64,000 nucleotides of DNA from Chaetoderma sp. LZ-2023a (Eukaryota; Mollusca; Caudofoveata; Chaetodermatida; Chaetodermatidae), in NCBI GenBank assembly GCA_034401795.1, contig CM067359.1, forward strand, positions 148,800,568 through 148,864,567. Direction: 5' to 3'. The notes under the pieces were generated by a model. It did no database searches, was not told where the DNA came from, and was given only the letters and a program-made list of their open reading frames with translations. Made by a program: the position numbers and the translations under genes. Positions 1 through 13,088 of this stretch are shown here, piece after piece (within the stretch, counting starts at the first letter, position 1; the number at the start of each line of letters is the position of its first letter).

Positions 1-152
1 CATACCCTGGCGTGACGGCTTGGCTGCTTTAGGTTTGGAGAAAGTTGCCTAAAGAAGACTGCTGGGACGGCAATAATATTGCACTACTTATATTTTCGCA
101 GTGTTTCCTACTTTGGCATAAAAAGTCTTGCTTAATAGGTATCCGAAGATAC
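1..152. other. No feature recognised
   Basis: Mixed-composition DNA upstream of the first dispersed repeat. I see no gene or repeat signature here. Confidence 0.5.
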
Positions 153-340
153 TGTGGAACTGGCGGTATACCGCAATCCCGGAATTCACGTTTCGCGGCT
201 AGCTGATTCCCGCTGTTTCTACAGATGCCCGGCAGTCGTACCTTGGAATCCAAAACGTGGGCACCTGTCGCCGGTTCCCTGGGCGATCCGAGATCCCTGT
301 TGGTGTGTACCATTATAATATACTAGTAGTATTACTACAA
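153..340. repeat. ~190-bp dispersed repeat, copy 1
   Basis: This stretch runs from TGTGGAACTGGC to TAGTATTACTACAA and matches 8965-9160 in the same orientation over nearly its whole length, with scattered substitutions and a 7-base indel. It is GC-richer than its surroundings. Both copies end in the same near-palindrome around ACTAGTAGTATTACTA. It could be a SINE-like family or a remnant of an LTR; the two copies bracket the first Gypsy element, but clear LTR hallmarks were not found. Orientation and class are unassigned. Confidence 0.7.
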
Positions 341-938
341 ATTGTGTCAGGAGTAGGCCTACCTTGGGCCCTAAATTAAAATTATTGTTAATTATTTCTA
401 AATTCCACTCACGATTTTGCTGTTTAAAAAAAGATAGAATTCTCGGAAATATAAGGACTACTCTAGTCCTGTCCGTACGTCATAATTTGACAAACTCTGG
501 CCGCCATTTTGATTTTGTTATTAGGTTTTTATATATCATCTACCAATCACGGATGGGAGGTGAGTTATAGTTAGATATATATTTTTTATTTAACTATAGC
601 ATACCAATGTCGGGTATATAGATTGATATACCGTACTTACATACATACGTCATATACGTCATAGCTTCAAGATTCAATGTTATTTATTTGAACTGTAACG
701 AATCAAGGTATATTTTGGTGGTATGTTTCTATGTCATTATTCCGTGGAATGACAACCCTATACTTTCTGGAATTGATATTGTTAATTGTCTTCAGTGTCA
801 TATGTAGGAAACCACGATTCTGAGCTGTAGGTTAACCATCAGATTTTTTACATTTCTTTATACTTTAATTACAGTTCAATTTATTGTTTATTTCAGAATT
901 ATTTGAAATAAATTATAAAGAAGTGATATAAATCACTG

Positions 939-997
<59 letters not shown>

Positions 998-1100
998 TTT
1001 ATTTTTATTATCATTGTTAACTTTTTGAACATTAGAGGGTAATCTCCCTTCTAATCAACAAACATTTTTCAATTGTAGTATTAGGTTTACTAATTACGGT
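341..1100. other. Noncoding AT-rich stretch
   Basis: No coding potential is seen apart from short chance ORFs. It contains the ATT microsatellite at 941-996 and an AATAAA-like run just before it. If the downstream Gypsy element has a 5' LTR it should lie in or after this stretch, but no matching 3' copy was found. Confidence 0.45.
941..996. repeat. (TTA)n microsatellite
   Basis: An almost perfect trinucleotide array of about 18 units of TTA/ATT. Confidence 0.95.
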
Positions 1101-1121
1101 CTATTTGTCTATTTAAGGAAG

Positions 1122-1409
1122 GCCAATGATGAACTCCCGGTAGAGAGCATTTGCCAACACTATCACCATGCCATAGACATAGTAAGGCATTATGGCCAAA
1201 CGATGAAGTTTATCGATATCTCAGCATATTCTCTGGTCCTGTATAATGAGCAACTGCACCATTTGAATCCATGTTTCTTCAAAGACCAAGAGCTACAACT
1301 GCATGACTCTCTCTCTCTCATCAATGATAGGATTGAGAAAATCAATGCATATATTGGTGTACACACCATCAAATGCAGTGTGGAGTTAATACTCCGTAAA
1401 GAAATCTAG
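1122..1409 (+). pseudogene. Unidentified coding-like fragment upstream of Gypsy gag
   Basis: The frame is open for about 95 codons with protein-like composition (a stretch reading PVESICQHYHHAIDIVRHYG, then a Leu/His-rich part) and ends at a TAG. An in-frame ATG lies at 1203. It sits about 250 bp before the gag start of the Gypsy element on the same strand, so it may be a captured exon, an upstream ORF of the element, or unrelated. No family is recognised. Confidence 0.3.
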
Positions 1410-1657
1410 TGCAAGTAAACGCGTCCGTTATCATTATACTTTCGAGTTTCTGAATGACGGCTTGCATGCAGGTACGCTACTGAATCTGGTCTGGCTTCGG
1501 AAAATCCATTTAGACGTTCTCCGGAGTTGCACCACCATCACTACTTTGTGAGTTATATTTTTCAGTAAGCGATATTACTTTTTTCGCGAATATTAATTTC
1601 GCTTCTCTGGTATAAATCAACAAGTGACCCATAATGCCAACACCTTTGTGTATTAAC

Positions 1658-2934
1658 ATGGCAACCGTGGAGGAACTTAGGGCATTCCATAATATTGGTA
1701 AAATTCCAGCTGCTGGCATAGTGAGTTTCCGTGAGGCCAAAGGAGGTTCCATATCACTGGCCGACATTAAGGTAGATCCTGATCTGCCTGCCACAGCTAC
1801 TATCCCTGAATGATTGCTCCATGCTGGGGATGTCGTATTTGCCATCGATGATGAAGGTGCTGTTGGTGGGGTCGACTCGCACCCAAGGGAAGAATCCCTG
1901 GAAGAGCAAGTAGCTAGACTGAACATGGGACTGCTAGCTCAATGTATCAAATATAAGGTACTTCTTAACTCAACTAGTCGGCAAAGGGGTGATCAGACGC
2001 TAGTTGATAACCTGGCTCCTAGGGGGTATATACCCCTAGAGCGCCTAAGATGGAGTCGAGGTTAGTTTCTCACCATGACACTAGGATTTCATCACAACGT
2101 TGCAGACGCTACTCTGGTGGCCCGCCTCCACTAAAATGTCAACTTCTGATGGAAAATGTAAGTGGAAACCATTTTTTATTCAAAGTACCGTTTGTCTGAT
2201 ACATATAAATTAGACATGCTCATCTCACCTTTAAGGGGCAAGGCCTTAAAGTTTTACTGCACCTGTTCTGTGCAAGTCCAGAATGATTATGTCAGGTTAT
2301 GTGACAAATTAATGTTGCGATTCTGGAAGAAAGGCCTGCCTCACATCATCAGAAAAAAATGCAAGACATTCGACAAGAGGGTAACTCTTTAGAAGAAATC
2401 GCAGATACCATTCAGGAGCTCACTTTAGATGGCTACCCTGATGCCTCGGAGAGTTTGGGCGAGACAATTTCCATTGATGCATTCCTACGGGGTGTTGAGC
2501 ATAAATGAGCGACCCTCATAGCTATGGATAAAGATCCAAGCACCCTGGAGGAGGAAGTGCAAATGGTCAATGCAGCTATCCATAATCAAAGATTGGTTAT
2601 GGGTTCCAGAAGACCTGAGTTTCGAAAAGTCCATTTTCCGGATGATGCTTGTGGTTTGATGGAGGCAGATAATCCTTAGCAGTTGGGAGGCATAACAGCT
2701 CCTAGCAGGATAGATAAATTAGAGAAAGATGTCGAAGGACTTAGGAAGAGCATGGTGGGTATGAAGGTGGGGGTTGCTAAGATTTTGAATTTTATATCTG
2801 GTCAATTCGGTCGAGCTCGTTCTCCTCCAAGAGGGAAGGTTGTTCCATCGCATTCCCCTTCTCTTCCTCTCAGATCCGGAAAGTGCTTTAATTGCAATTT
2901 AGAGGGCCATTTTCCTATAAGTGTCTGGAGCCAA
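1658..2934 (+). pseudogene. gag: Gypsy gag (capsid and zinc knuckle), broken
   Basis: Gag packages the element RNA. The frame begins at an ATG at 1658 (MATVEELRAFHNIGKIP...), meets a TGA near 1806, and continues in frame through an acidic coiled segment (EESLEEQVARLN). A capsid-like region follows at about 2162-2650 in other frames (SPLRGKALKFY; later FLRGVEHK followed by a stop). The last part, from 2683, has a heptad-like helix and an SR/PR-rich linker, then the first half of a CCHC zinc knuckle (CFNC, then GH). The frame shifts inside the knuckle, so its last Cys lies in the next frame. At least two stops and two frameshifts are present. Confidence 0.8.
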
Positions 2935-3668
2935 GGCGTACACAGTCGCCATCACCTTCTGCTTCACCGAGATCTTCACATGTGCAATCATATGATGTTC
3001 ACATGTATGAGTTTAATCGTGACCCAATGCCACTAGCCATTCCCATTAAAGTAAATGGTGTTTCCGTTAATGCAGTAGTGGACACTGCGGCACAAGTGAC
3101 TGTAATTGGAAAGAACTTTGCAAAGAAATTACCTTACCCTTTAAAAATGTTGGTCTCTATTTCATTGAAAGGTGCAGGTAGAGACAATATTATCCCTGCA
3201 GAAACTGTTGAGCCAGTCACAATTGCATTAGGCTCAATGATGTGCAACTGGCCAGTCCTTCTTGCCAATATTAATGATTCAATTATATTAGGTCTGGATT
3301 TCTTGAAGGCACACAAGGCGACCATTGATCTGACTAGACTGTGTCTGACAATTAATGGAGTACCGGTCCAAGCATCAATGTTGAGAGCTCATGGGAAGGA
3401 AGGCCAAGTAGTCTGTCTGTCTGTCTGTCTGGTAACATTGAAGCAGAAAGTGGTCGTTGGTCCTTTTGAGGCCATGAAGACCACAGGCATTCTGGATCGG
3501 GAGGTACAGAATGATGTTGTGCTCCAGCCCTCATCTAAACTGGAGGGTCTGGTAATGCCTCATACAGTGGCCACTGCCAAAGATTTGCAGAATCCTATTT
3601 TGTTAAGGAACCTGTCGGCCCAATATATTACACTGGAACAAGACCACAACATTGGTATTGTCACATAA
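2935..3668 (+). pseudogene. pro: Gypsy aspartic protease region
   Basis: The frame is open from the zinc-knuckle frameshift to a TAA at 3666. The retropepsin active site appears as VVDTAAQVTVIG (about 3075-3110), with Ala where DTGAQ or DSGAQ is usual. The C-terminal half shows the expected ILGLDFLKAHKATID (about 3283-3330), equivalent to the ILG-D/N-F motif. After it comes about 110 residues of linker leading toward RT. A TCTG tetranucleotide run (about 3414-3430) lies inside the frame. The changed Gly suggests reduced activity or decay. Confidence 0.8.
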
Positions 3669-3755
3669 ATTGACGCGGTTTTAGACCCTGGAGCAGAATT
3701 TCAATTTGCTGGTAACCCCATAAACCAGGATGGTTTACAGACTTCTACAGCCATT

Positions 3756-4570
3756 ATGGCAAATGAAGATCTTGATGTGGGTTTGTTCAAGGGGATAAGA
3801 CATAAGATTGACACAGATAACGCACAACCTGTTCGTTCTAAACTTAGACGAACTCCTCTTGGTTTTGAGAATGAGGGAGAGAAACACCTTGCAGAAATGT
3901 TAGAGAAAGGTATCATAGTTCCGTCAAAATCTGAGTGGTCATCAGCCCAGCATTAGTTCAGAAGAAAGACAGTACTGTGTGGTATTGCGTTGATTTTCGT
4001 GCTCTGAGCAGTCTAACTCGCAAAGACCTTTACCCCCTACCAAACACTGACACATGTCTGGATGCACTTGATGGTGATAAATTCATCAGCACACTTGATA
4101 TGGCAGCTGGGTATTGACAGGTCGAGGTTGACCCAGAGGACCGCCAGAAGCTCGCATTTATCAGAAGATATGGGCTCTTTGAATTTGTCCAGATGTCATT
4201 TGGTGCATGCAATGGCCCTGCTACTTCTCACAGGGTCGTTCAGCTGGTGCTGCAAGGTCTTAACTGGTGCAAGTGTCTTGCATATTTAGATGATGTGGTA
4301 GTGACAGGGACTGACCTTTACAGGCATATGGCCAACTTGTAGGCTGTTCTTTCCCGATTCCTGTCGCACAACCTTAAATTAAAACCTAAGAAGTGTAACT
4401 CTGTTTCTTAGGTAAGTTGGTGAGTGATAAGGGAGTCGCTAATTGGCCTGTTCCTAAGACCAGGAAAGAGCTGGAATCTTTCCTATGGTTCATGAATTAC
4501 AACCGAGAGCACATACAGGGTGAATCCCAAATTCAGAATGGGAAAGAGGTGCTTATTGGTTTTGCGAGGT
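3756..4570 (+). pseudogene. pol: Gypsy reverse transcriptase, broken
   Basis: RT copies the element RNA into DNA. Visible in order: a leader ending LRRTPLGFENEGEKHLAEML; after a frameshift near 3950, the fingers and palm with VDFRALSSLTRKDLYPLP, then FISTLDMAAGY followed by TGA where Trp is usual; then the motif around SFGACNGPAT; then CLAYLDDVVV (catalytic YLDD, about 4271-4300). A TAG follows near 4340. The thumb-like segment WPVPKTRKELESF (about 4445-4483) is next. From there the sequence jumps almost directly into the interior of RNase H, so the connection region and the first RNase H aspartate appear deleted. Confidence 0.88.
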
Positions 4571-5080
4571 GAACATTGACACCGGCCCAGCGTAAATATT
4601 ATGTCACATGCATAGAGTTGCTAGCCATGGTAGCATTTACTAGGCAGTACCATATGTACTTGCTAGGATGGTCATTTATTGTGTGGACTGACCATCACAG
4701 TCTCACTTGGCTGCTCAGTTTCAAGCACATCGAAGGACAACTAGCTAGATGGCTAGAAGAACTGTCACAATATAATATGACGACGCAGTACATGCCCAGT
4801 AAACAGCACTCTAATGCTAACTCTATTACGAGTTCCAAGAGATTCGTCACCTTGGCACTATTATAAAGCTGGCCAATCTCTTAGTGCATTACCATGTGGT
4901 GGGTGCGAATATTGTACCAATCTTCAACAGCAATGGTCTCAATTTGAACAAGATGATGATGATGATGTAATATCTTTGGCTTTTCAAACCATAAGGGCCC
5001 TTCAACTGAGTAATAATGACCTAGCAGACAGGGACACAGACAGCGACGATCCAGATGGACTCCTGGATGGTGTCCCCTAA
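4571..5080 (+). pseudogene. pol: Gypsy RNase H remnant and linker
   Basis: LTPAQRKYYVTCIELLAMVAF at 4576 and the following HHSLTWLLSFKHIEGQLARW are the conserved second half of Gypsy RNase H, including the Glu of the CIELLA block and the Asp of VWTDHHSL. The upstream part with the first catalytic Asp is missing. After a frameshift near 4840 comes a Cys-rich linker (LPCGGCEYC) and an acidic Asp run typical of the segment between RNase H and integrase in this group of Gypsy elements. Confidence 0.85.
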
Positions 5081-5125
5081 ATAGACCAGGTTATCGGATG
5101 GTCAAACTGGTTAGATGCATTCTCC

Positions 5126-5520
5126 TTGGAAGATCGAAGGGAGTGTCAGTTGGAGGATCCTGATCTGAGGACAGTTGGATCATGGATTGAGCAGCTACAC
5201 ACACATTCTGACGTGGAGCTATATTTAGCTTGTCCAGCTGTCAAGTTTTGGTGGGCTCATTGTGATCAATTGATTTTTGTAGATAGCATTTGGCACTATC
5301 TCTGGGTAGAAGCAAATACCACACGGAATCTACTGGTAGTCCCAAAGTCCCTCCAGAACCTGGTTTTGGAAAATTGTTATGATTCCAAGCTTGCCAGTCA
5401 CATGGGTGAGCAGAAAACATAAGAGAGCATGAAGGCTAAATATATCTGGCACGGATACTCTCATGATGTGGTGGCATATGTGAAATCCTGTAAGATTTGT
5501 AGCTGTAGTAAAAAAGGGTA
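5126..5520 (+). pseudogene. pol: Gypsy integrase N-terminal zinc-binding region
   Basis: The segment reads QLEDPDLRTVGSWIEQL and then a VVPKSLQNLVLENCYDSKLA block, in which Tyr stands where the first zinc-binding His is expected. The second His (SHMGEQKT) and the CKIC pair near 5488-5500 remain. A TAA after EQKT (about 5420) interrupts the frame. Confidence 0.8.
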
Positions 5521-6050
5521 CATCCGACCTAGAGCCACTCTGGGCGAGTTCCATGCTGGTTTTCTCTTGGACATTTAGGGCCCCTTTATCACATCTATAC
5601 TGGGAAATAGATATGTGTTGATGATCATAGATCAGTTCACTTAATAGGTTGTGTACTATGCACTCCCTGGACAAGGGGCACAACTAGTAGCCAAAACGTA
5701 TGTGGAGCATTTCGCCGGCACATTTGGCTGTTCATATTTATTACACAACGACCAGGGTCGTAACTTTGAGAGCAACTTATTTAAGGAACTGTGCCATCTA
5801 CTGGAGATTTCAAAAACACGCACCACCGCTTATAGACCATGTTCGAATTGACAGATTAAACGTATAAACCATACCATCTTGCAGTGTATACGGTGTTACC
5901 TGCAAGAGCATGACAGCCAGAAAGATTGGCACATGTGTATTCCTTTCATCGCTGGAGCTATACCATCTACTGTAAGCCGGCAGACGGGTTATACTCCCAA
6001 CATGATGATGCTTGGTCAAGAGGTGCTAAAGCCTATTGACATAATGTGAA
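5521..6050 (+). pseudogene. pol: Gypsy integrase catalytic core, broken
   Basis: The D,D-35-E core is recognisable. The second Asp lies in LLHNDQGRNFESNLFKEL (about 5733-5785) and is followed by KTRTTAYRP. A stop sits where the conserved Gly-Gln precedes the Glu (C-S-N-stop-Q), and the position expected to hold the catalytic Glu reads KRINHT, i.e. Lys/Arg rather than Glu. The end of the core reads TGYTPNMMMLGQEV. Stops occur near 5577, 5643 and 5850. Inactive. Confidence 0.85.
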
Positions 6051-6440
6051 AATGTCCTGTGTCTGCGACTACAGATGATATCCCTTCAGATGCCAGTGAC
6101 TTCGTCCAACAGTTACAGCAAACGTTGTACGAAACTCATGAGATAGCACGGGATCGCCTTAAAATGGCTCAGAAGCGCCAGAAAAAAGAGTATGATCTAC
6201 GTTTGCATGAGCGTGCCTAACATGTTGGTGATGTAGGTTTATCTTGCTAATTCTGCAACTAAGATAGGTCAGTCCAGTAAACTACAACCTCCTTGGACTG
6301 GTCCATTCATTATTTATAAAACGTTGTCAGAAGCACTGTTTGGTATCAAAAACCAATGCCGAGAATGAGTTGTTCACCATGATAGATTAAAGCTGTGCAG
6401 AGATCATGATTTACCTCTCTGGATATTGCGAATGAGACAT
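6051..6440 (+). pseudogene. pol: Gypsy integrase C-terminal GPF module
   Basis: A basic helix (RLKMAQKRQKKEYD) is followed, across a stop and frameshift, by PPWTGPFIIYKTLSEALFGI. This is the WxGP(Y/F) module that ends many Gypsy integrases. A VVHHDRLKLC element follows, matching the usual V-H-x-DRLK ending. Confidence 0.8.
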
Positions 6441-6671
6441 GCTATATGATCTGAAGATCATGGCGATGATGATTACTTGTTATCCCACGATAATGGCTGT
6501 AGGTTATCTGATTGTAACCATGTATCCATTTTTAGAGAGGATTTGGATAAAACCATTCCATATGGTATTGATCCATCGTCATCAACTCTGCATGATGATC
6601 TAGATGGGGTTTTGACAGATGACCTGGATATCGACTCTGTTTCACCCGTCCCACAACCACAGCATCACTCT

Positions 6672-6822
6672 CCTAGGCACATGAGGTGTCAGGCTGGAGG
6701 AGAAACGTTTCACACTTCCCCTAGGTGCATGAGGTGTCATGCCCGAGGGTAACCGCATCACACTTTTTCCCATAGGCGCATGAGGTGTCAGATCCGAGGG
6801 GAAACACATCACACATCTCCTA
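6672..6822 (+). repeat. Three ~50-bp tandem units at the end of Gypsy-1
   Basis: Three units each contain ATGAGGTGTCA preceded by CCTAGG, CTAGG or ATAGG and followed by a GA-rich part and CATCACAC. They lie just after the end of the integrase C-terminal region and may be part of the element's 3' coding or untranslated tail. Confidence 0.8.
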
Positions 6823-6829
6823 GGGATGA

Positions 6830-8964
<2,135 letters not shown>

Positions 8965-9160
8965 TGTGGAACTGGCAGTCTCCCGCAATCCCAGAATTCG
9001 CATTTCGCGGCTGCCGGGCTAGCTGATTCCCGCTGTTTCTATGGATGCCCGGCAGTCATACCTTGGAACCTGAAATGTGAGCACCTGCCGCGGGTTCCCT
9101 GTGTGATCCGAGACCCCTGTTGGTGACTACCACTATAATGTACTAGTAGTATTACTACAA
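8965..9160. repeat. ~190-bp dispersed repeat, copy 2
   Basis: Second copy of the repeat at 153-340, in the same orientation. It has an extra 7 bases (TGCCGGG) after CGCGGC and scattered substitutions. The flanks outside the repeat are unrelated. Confidence 0.7.
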
Positions 9161-10215
9161 TACATGGGGTATGTATGTGAACGACAGATTGATTCTGGCT
9201 GGCAAGAAACCAGCTGTACTTTCTTGAGACTGTCCTAACCATTCTGACGGTAGGAATTCAAACAATTATTTCGGCCAGACGGCCAGAGAAGCGTAGTCAA
9301 AGGGAGTCACTCTCCACTTTACTTTAAGAGGCCTTAATATGAATAGCCAACTAGGAAAATCAGAAGTACCATTTATAAAACAGTCTTATTGACAGTAGAG
9401 AAGAGTTTTTAATAACCGTTCTCCATTTGTACAGTATCGCCATTAGATAGTTTATAAAACTATCCTACCGAGCTACCATAGGTCTAGGTTTAACGGTGGC
9501 ATGCCATGTTCTCTGGCGAGAGCATGCGCAGCGACCTTAATGTAAAATTGGTGCCATTGGGAGAAAACAGGGTGATGCATTTGTTGTTGATGTATAGTGT
9601 AACCAAGGTGTACTGCAGTCCAGATATTTTTCTAGTATTTACTGCTAAACTAATAATATGGGCAAAATGCCTAATTACAATTATACATTCGTTGAAGTAT
9701 AAGGCAAACTTAGCATATGGCGCTGTTTAATTTCTGACAGCGTTTACAATGCATAACATTATATCCAATATCATTCTAACACGGAGGTTGCACCCGACCG
9801 TCGGCACCACATAGTATGGTACTTTATTTATTAATCACGGTGTAATGTAACTATAATATGTTCCTATGTGGTGCCCCTATTAGCCATCAGTGCAAATTAA
9901 ACGTCACATGTAGTCTTTACACCGTCTTCTTATGGTGTGAGTAGATGCATGGTGTAGTTGCCGCCTGAAGAATTGCTGCAGGATGGTCGCCGGTATGTTT
10001 CATACTCAAAAACAGTGAATAAAGACATAGCTGTTGGCCAACAGATCATGATACAGTTTGTGCTGTGATAGTGACGAATGCCTCCATTGTGTAGAGATGG
10101 TAAGTACATATATCAAATCATTTCTCGGCAATTAACGATCCATGCCGCTTAGCTCTTACAGTGCGCAAAGCAATGTTCTGGTCGGGACTACGTTCAAAAC
10201 ATAAATTCAGTGATG
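9161..10215. other. Noncoding, no gene seen
   Basis: No family was recognised. A minus-strand AATAAATAAA lies near 9820-9830; together with the minus-strand promoter-like sequence at 10.6 kb it could mark the end of a short transcription unit or a solo LTR. Confidence 0.35.
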
Positions 10216-10452
10216 CTAGATGGGTCCATTAATTGGTACCACTGTTTCTGTAATGGTATGGCAAGTCTCGAGAGACGTTGCAAACACCACCGTTCTTACA
10301 TATTGGTTCGGTTGGTAATAGTCAAAAGTCTTACATCGCAGTGAAGGCACCACAGGTGACGGTAGTAAGAATAAAGAGCCTTCTTTTAATTTAGGGTTTT
10401 GTCCCTGTTGATCTAGCAGGTGCATCCATAAACTTAATGCGGTGTGGAGCAT
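10216..10452 (-). CDS. Short hypothetical ORF downstream of a TATA box
   Basis: 78 codons from ATG 10452. The only reason to list it is position: it is the first ATG about 120 bp downstream of a well-formed minus-strand TATA box. It has no recognised domain, signal peptide or membrane segment, and composition alone does not prove coding. It could equally lie within an LTR or in a noncoding transcript. Confidence 0.2.
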   Translation of the reverse strand: MLHTALSLWMHLLDQQGQNPKLKEGSLFLLPSPVVPSLRCKTFDYYQPNQYVRTVVFATSLETCHTITETVVPINGPI

Positions 10453-10597
10453 GGATGTCTTGAGAGGGAACCTGACTGTAATACGCTGCGTTGGTGTAGA
10501 TTGCAGAATGCGAGCTCTACGCAGTAGGCAGATAAGGAATGCGTTCCCAATCAGGCCGAAGCCGCCTTACTTCTAACTGAGTCTGACTGTGAGAGTG

Positions 10598-10642
10598 CCT
10601 TTTATACTCAGTGAGAGGCTTGCCAGCGGGCTCAGCCAATCA
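10598..10642 (-). promoter_or_regulatory. Candidate CCAAT + TATA promoter
   Basis: Read on the minus strand, CTGATTGGCT (inverted CCAAT box, about 10634-10643) is followed 30 bp later by GAGTATAAAAGGC (TATA box, 10600-10606), with a start expected near 10570. This arrangement is typical of pol II promoters and of retrotransposon LTRs. Confidence 0.45.
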
Positions 10643-10649
10643 GAGCATG

Positions 10650-13088
10650 CGTTGTCTATGAGGCGAGGTAGTTAGAGCAATCGTGCCTGGCTCTCACCCG
10701 ATCAAGTAAGCATGCAGGCGATGTCTATTCTTTAGCCGGAGCTTTCAATAGTCCGTCTTAACTTTACCGTTTCTTTGCCAGATCTGAACTGATTTTATTT
10801 GTGTTCAGAGCTTTGAATTTTCCATCTAATTCAGCTAATGATACATACCAAAATCATGGAGAACGGTCCCATATTACGGAATCGCCATAATATGAGCAAC
10901 TATATACATAAGTTGCCAGTCTACATAGTCTAGTGCGTCAATGTGTGTTTACCTATCATGGCTGCGCATGCGCATCGGGTCATCTCACATGCTTTGTCAT
11001 TCTATTCTCCTTCCAAATGGCTCATATATGGGTGGTTCTTATGTAGCTAGTGAAGGAGTGAGCGTGGAGTATTCCCTACCTGGCCCTTTCGTACCCAGGT
11101 GAACGGGGCCGGTACATACCCGACAGGGCAGTCCGCGCTACACCACCCCTCCCAGTTTGGCACTTGTGCCAAACTTTACCGCATTGCGGATCGCCGATCA
11201 CAGGGCCTATGCCGGGCGAGAATTATAGACTTCTCAGGTAGGCGCATAGCCAAGAGGAGAAAGAGTGACGTGCGAGGCGCGTATTTATGAGAGGTAGGCA
11301 TATAGACGTGTAACGGTTTTAGGGAGAGAGGCATACTTTTTATTTTGATTCTTGGCCTGGTTTTTATTTGTCCAGGCCTTTTCTCTTTTTTTCGCTTTTG
11401 ATTTTTAGTAAGAGTCCGCACGAGAGGCTCTCGCCACTCTTTCTATCTATTCTGCTATGCAGGAAGAAAAGTGATAACAAAAATAGTATCATTAAAAATA
11501 AGTGGAATTATCGCCAAGCAGCTCCAGTTCTCTGCTGGGACAGTATGACCAAGTTACTTCCAATTTACGATGAGCCATATCAGTAAACCGCATACAGTGT
11601 ATTTGGTGGGATATACACCATAAGAAGAATATATGAGGCAGAGCTATATTGCATATATTCATGCAAGCTCTGTATGTATGAGAATATGTGCAATTCTCTC
11701 GGTATTTTGACTGTTTAAGTTCTGATGCTGATTAATTAGCCCGCTATTTACATGCATAATAATTGCGGTAGAACTTATTTAGTGTTTAATCAAACGTATA
11801 ACAGTCTAGCTGATTGTGCCGTCTTGTCTTATTTTCTTGTCTTTTAACAATCTCATGTCTTACAACTGGCAAGTCACTGACCGTGTTAAGCGTGGTTGTT
11901 TTTAAACGGTGTGAGGACGGTCAAGCATCCCTTTCCCGTAGGAGGCGCTTGTCCTATCACGCCCATGCACGAATACAAGCCGTACAATACAGCTCACGTA
12001 AAACATGTCACAGTTACAGTATCACAATATATCCTTACCCTTGTTTGGAGATATCGTGATTCAACCGTCCTGAGTCTCCGTATTTCTTGACGTGTTGGTG
12101 TTTGTTTTAGTATGCCTGGCTAGTTATTTTCAATTGGCCCGGCTCCATAGTGTGATGTTGTTTTTATTGCAACAGCGATGTATTGTTGCGGTGTTAGCGG
12201 TGACAACCTTGACAGATTTTGATAGTTTTTCACTCCGTAATGGCCGAGCCTTATAGAAGGTGGGGTAGATATGTAGGGCGGGGATTACTATTAGAATTGC
12301 TGCCATGCTTGGATCAATCCATTATCGAATTTCCTTTCGGTAGCAAATTCCTACTCGTACTGATGGCAGACTGCTGTGTATCCTGCACTCTTATCAAAGC
12401 GGTCTGAAATTACGTGTATACATGAAGCTGTGTACCGTTATTTGATTTTTATGTCGTTCCCTATGGAGAGATGTACCAAGGGGCGCGTAATGGTGCTTTT
12501 ACATGTAGTTCACTTTCACCACTGTGAAGGCTACCCCATTCTTTTGGTGAAAGGGGGATGTAGGGCGGTATCTGTTGGCATGTTTTTTGTAAAGCGTGAT
12601 GTTTGGTGCGGGGGAAATTTGTTATGAGCGTTTATGTTGATTGTGTCGTGTGGTGGGCCATGATCTGTTTTCCACGATTGGCATGCCAATCTGATGCAGG
12701 GTTGTTTTGGTGAATACAGTGAGCAGTAAGTTCACCATATTTGTGTAGTGTGGGATAAAACGAATTCTGAGTACTAACCGATTCTGTTTGAGCCGGCTAG
12801 GTGTTTGATTACTTACGTGATTTTTGGTGTATTACAACATTTATCAAATGCTGCAGGTATGATGCCTGTTCTCACCATATGTGGTAAATACGGTGGTGAG
12901 TGTGTGATGTTTCTAGTGCGCTACGGATTTTTATTTTCCTAGCCTGGTGGCGAGTGATGATGATGAATTTAGCGTTCTATGTTTAGTGTCTGTCCTGATT
13001 GATCACATAGATTTGGGAAGTGGAATAGGGAAAAGGGAAACGGTATAGGGAAGGAGAAGTCATGTCCCATTGCACAATGGTCAGACGC
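10650..13088. other. Unassigned; possibly contains the 3' LTR of Gypsy-2
   Basis: No confident gene. Around 11,040-11,300 the sequence is GC-richer and CpG-containing, and GCTGCGCATGCGCATC near 10,963 resembles an NRF1-type site. The 3' end and LTR of the minus-strand Gypsy at 13.1-17.96 kb should fall here, but no second LTR is available for comparison. Confidence 0.35.

Larger units (their letters stand above)
1658..6440 (+). mobile_element. Degenerate Gypsy-type LTR retrotransposon (copy 1)
   Basis: Gag, protease, RT, RNase H and integrase remnants occur in the Gypsy order on the plus strand. Integrase follows RNase H, which separates it from Copia. Every part is interrupted by stops or frameshifts, so this copy is not expressible as a polyprotein. 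Flanking LTRs, a primer-binding site and a polypurine tract could not be identified, so the outer limits given are those of recognisable coding sequence only. Confidence 0.9.

Noticed and set aside
153..340. 5S rRNA or tRNA gene in the GC-rich repeat
   Set aside because: Only short chance matches (GATCTCGGAT); no internal promoter boxes at the proper spacing.
1609..1657. GGTATAAATCAAC as the TATA box of a Gypsy-1 LTR
   Set aside because: No second copy occurs downstream of the element, as an LTR would require.
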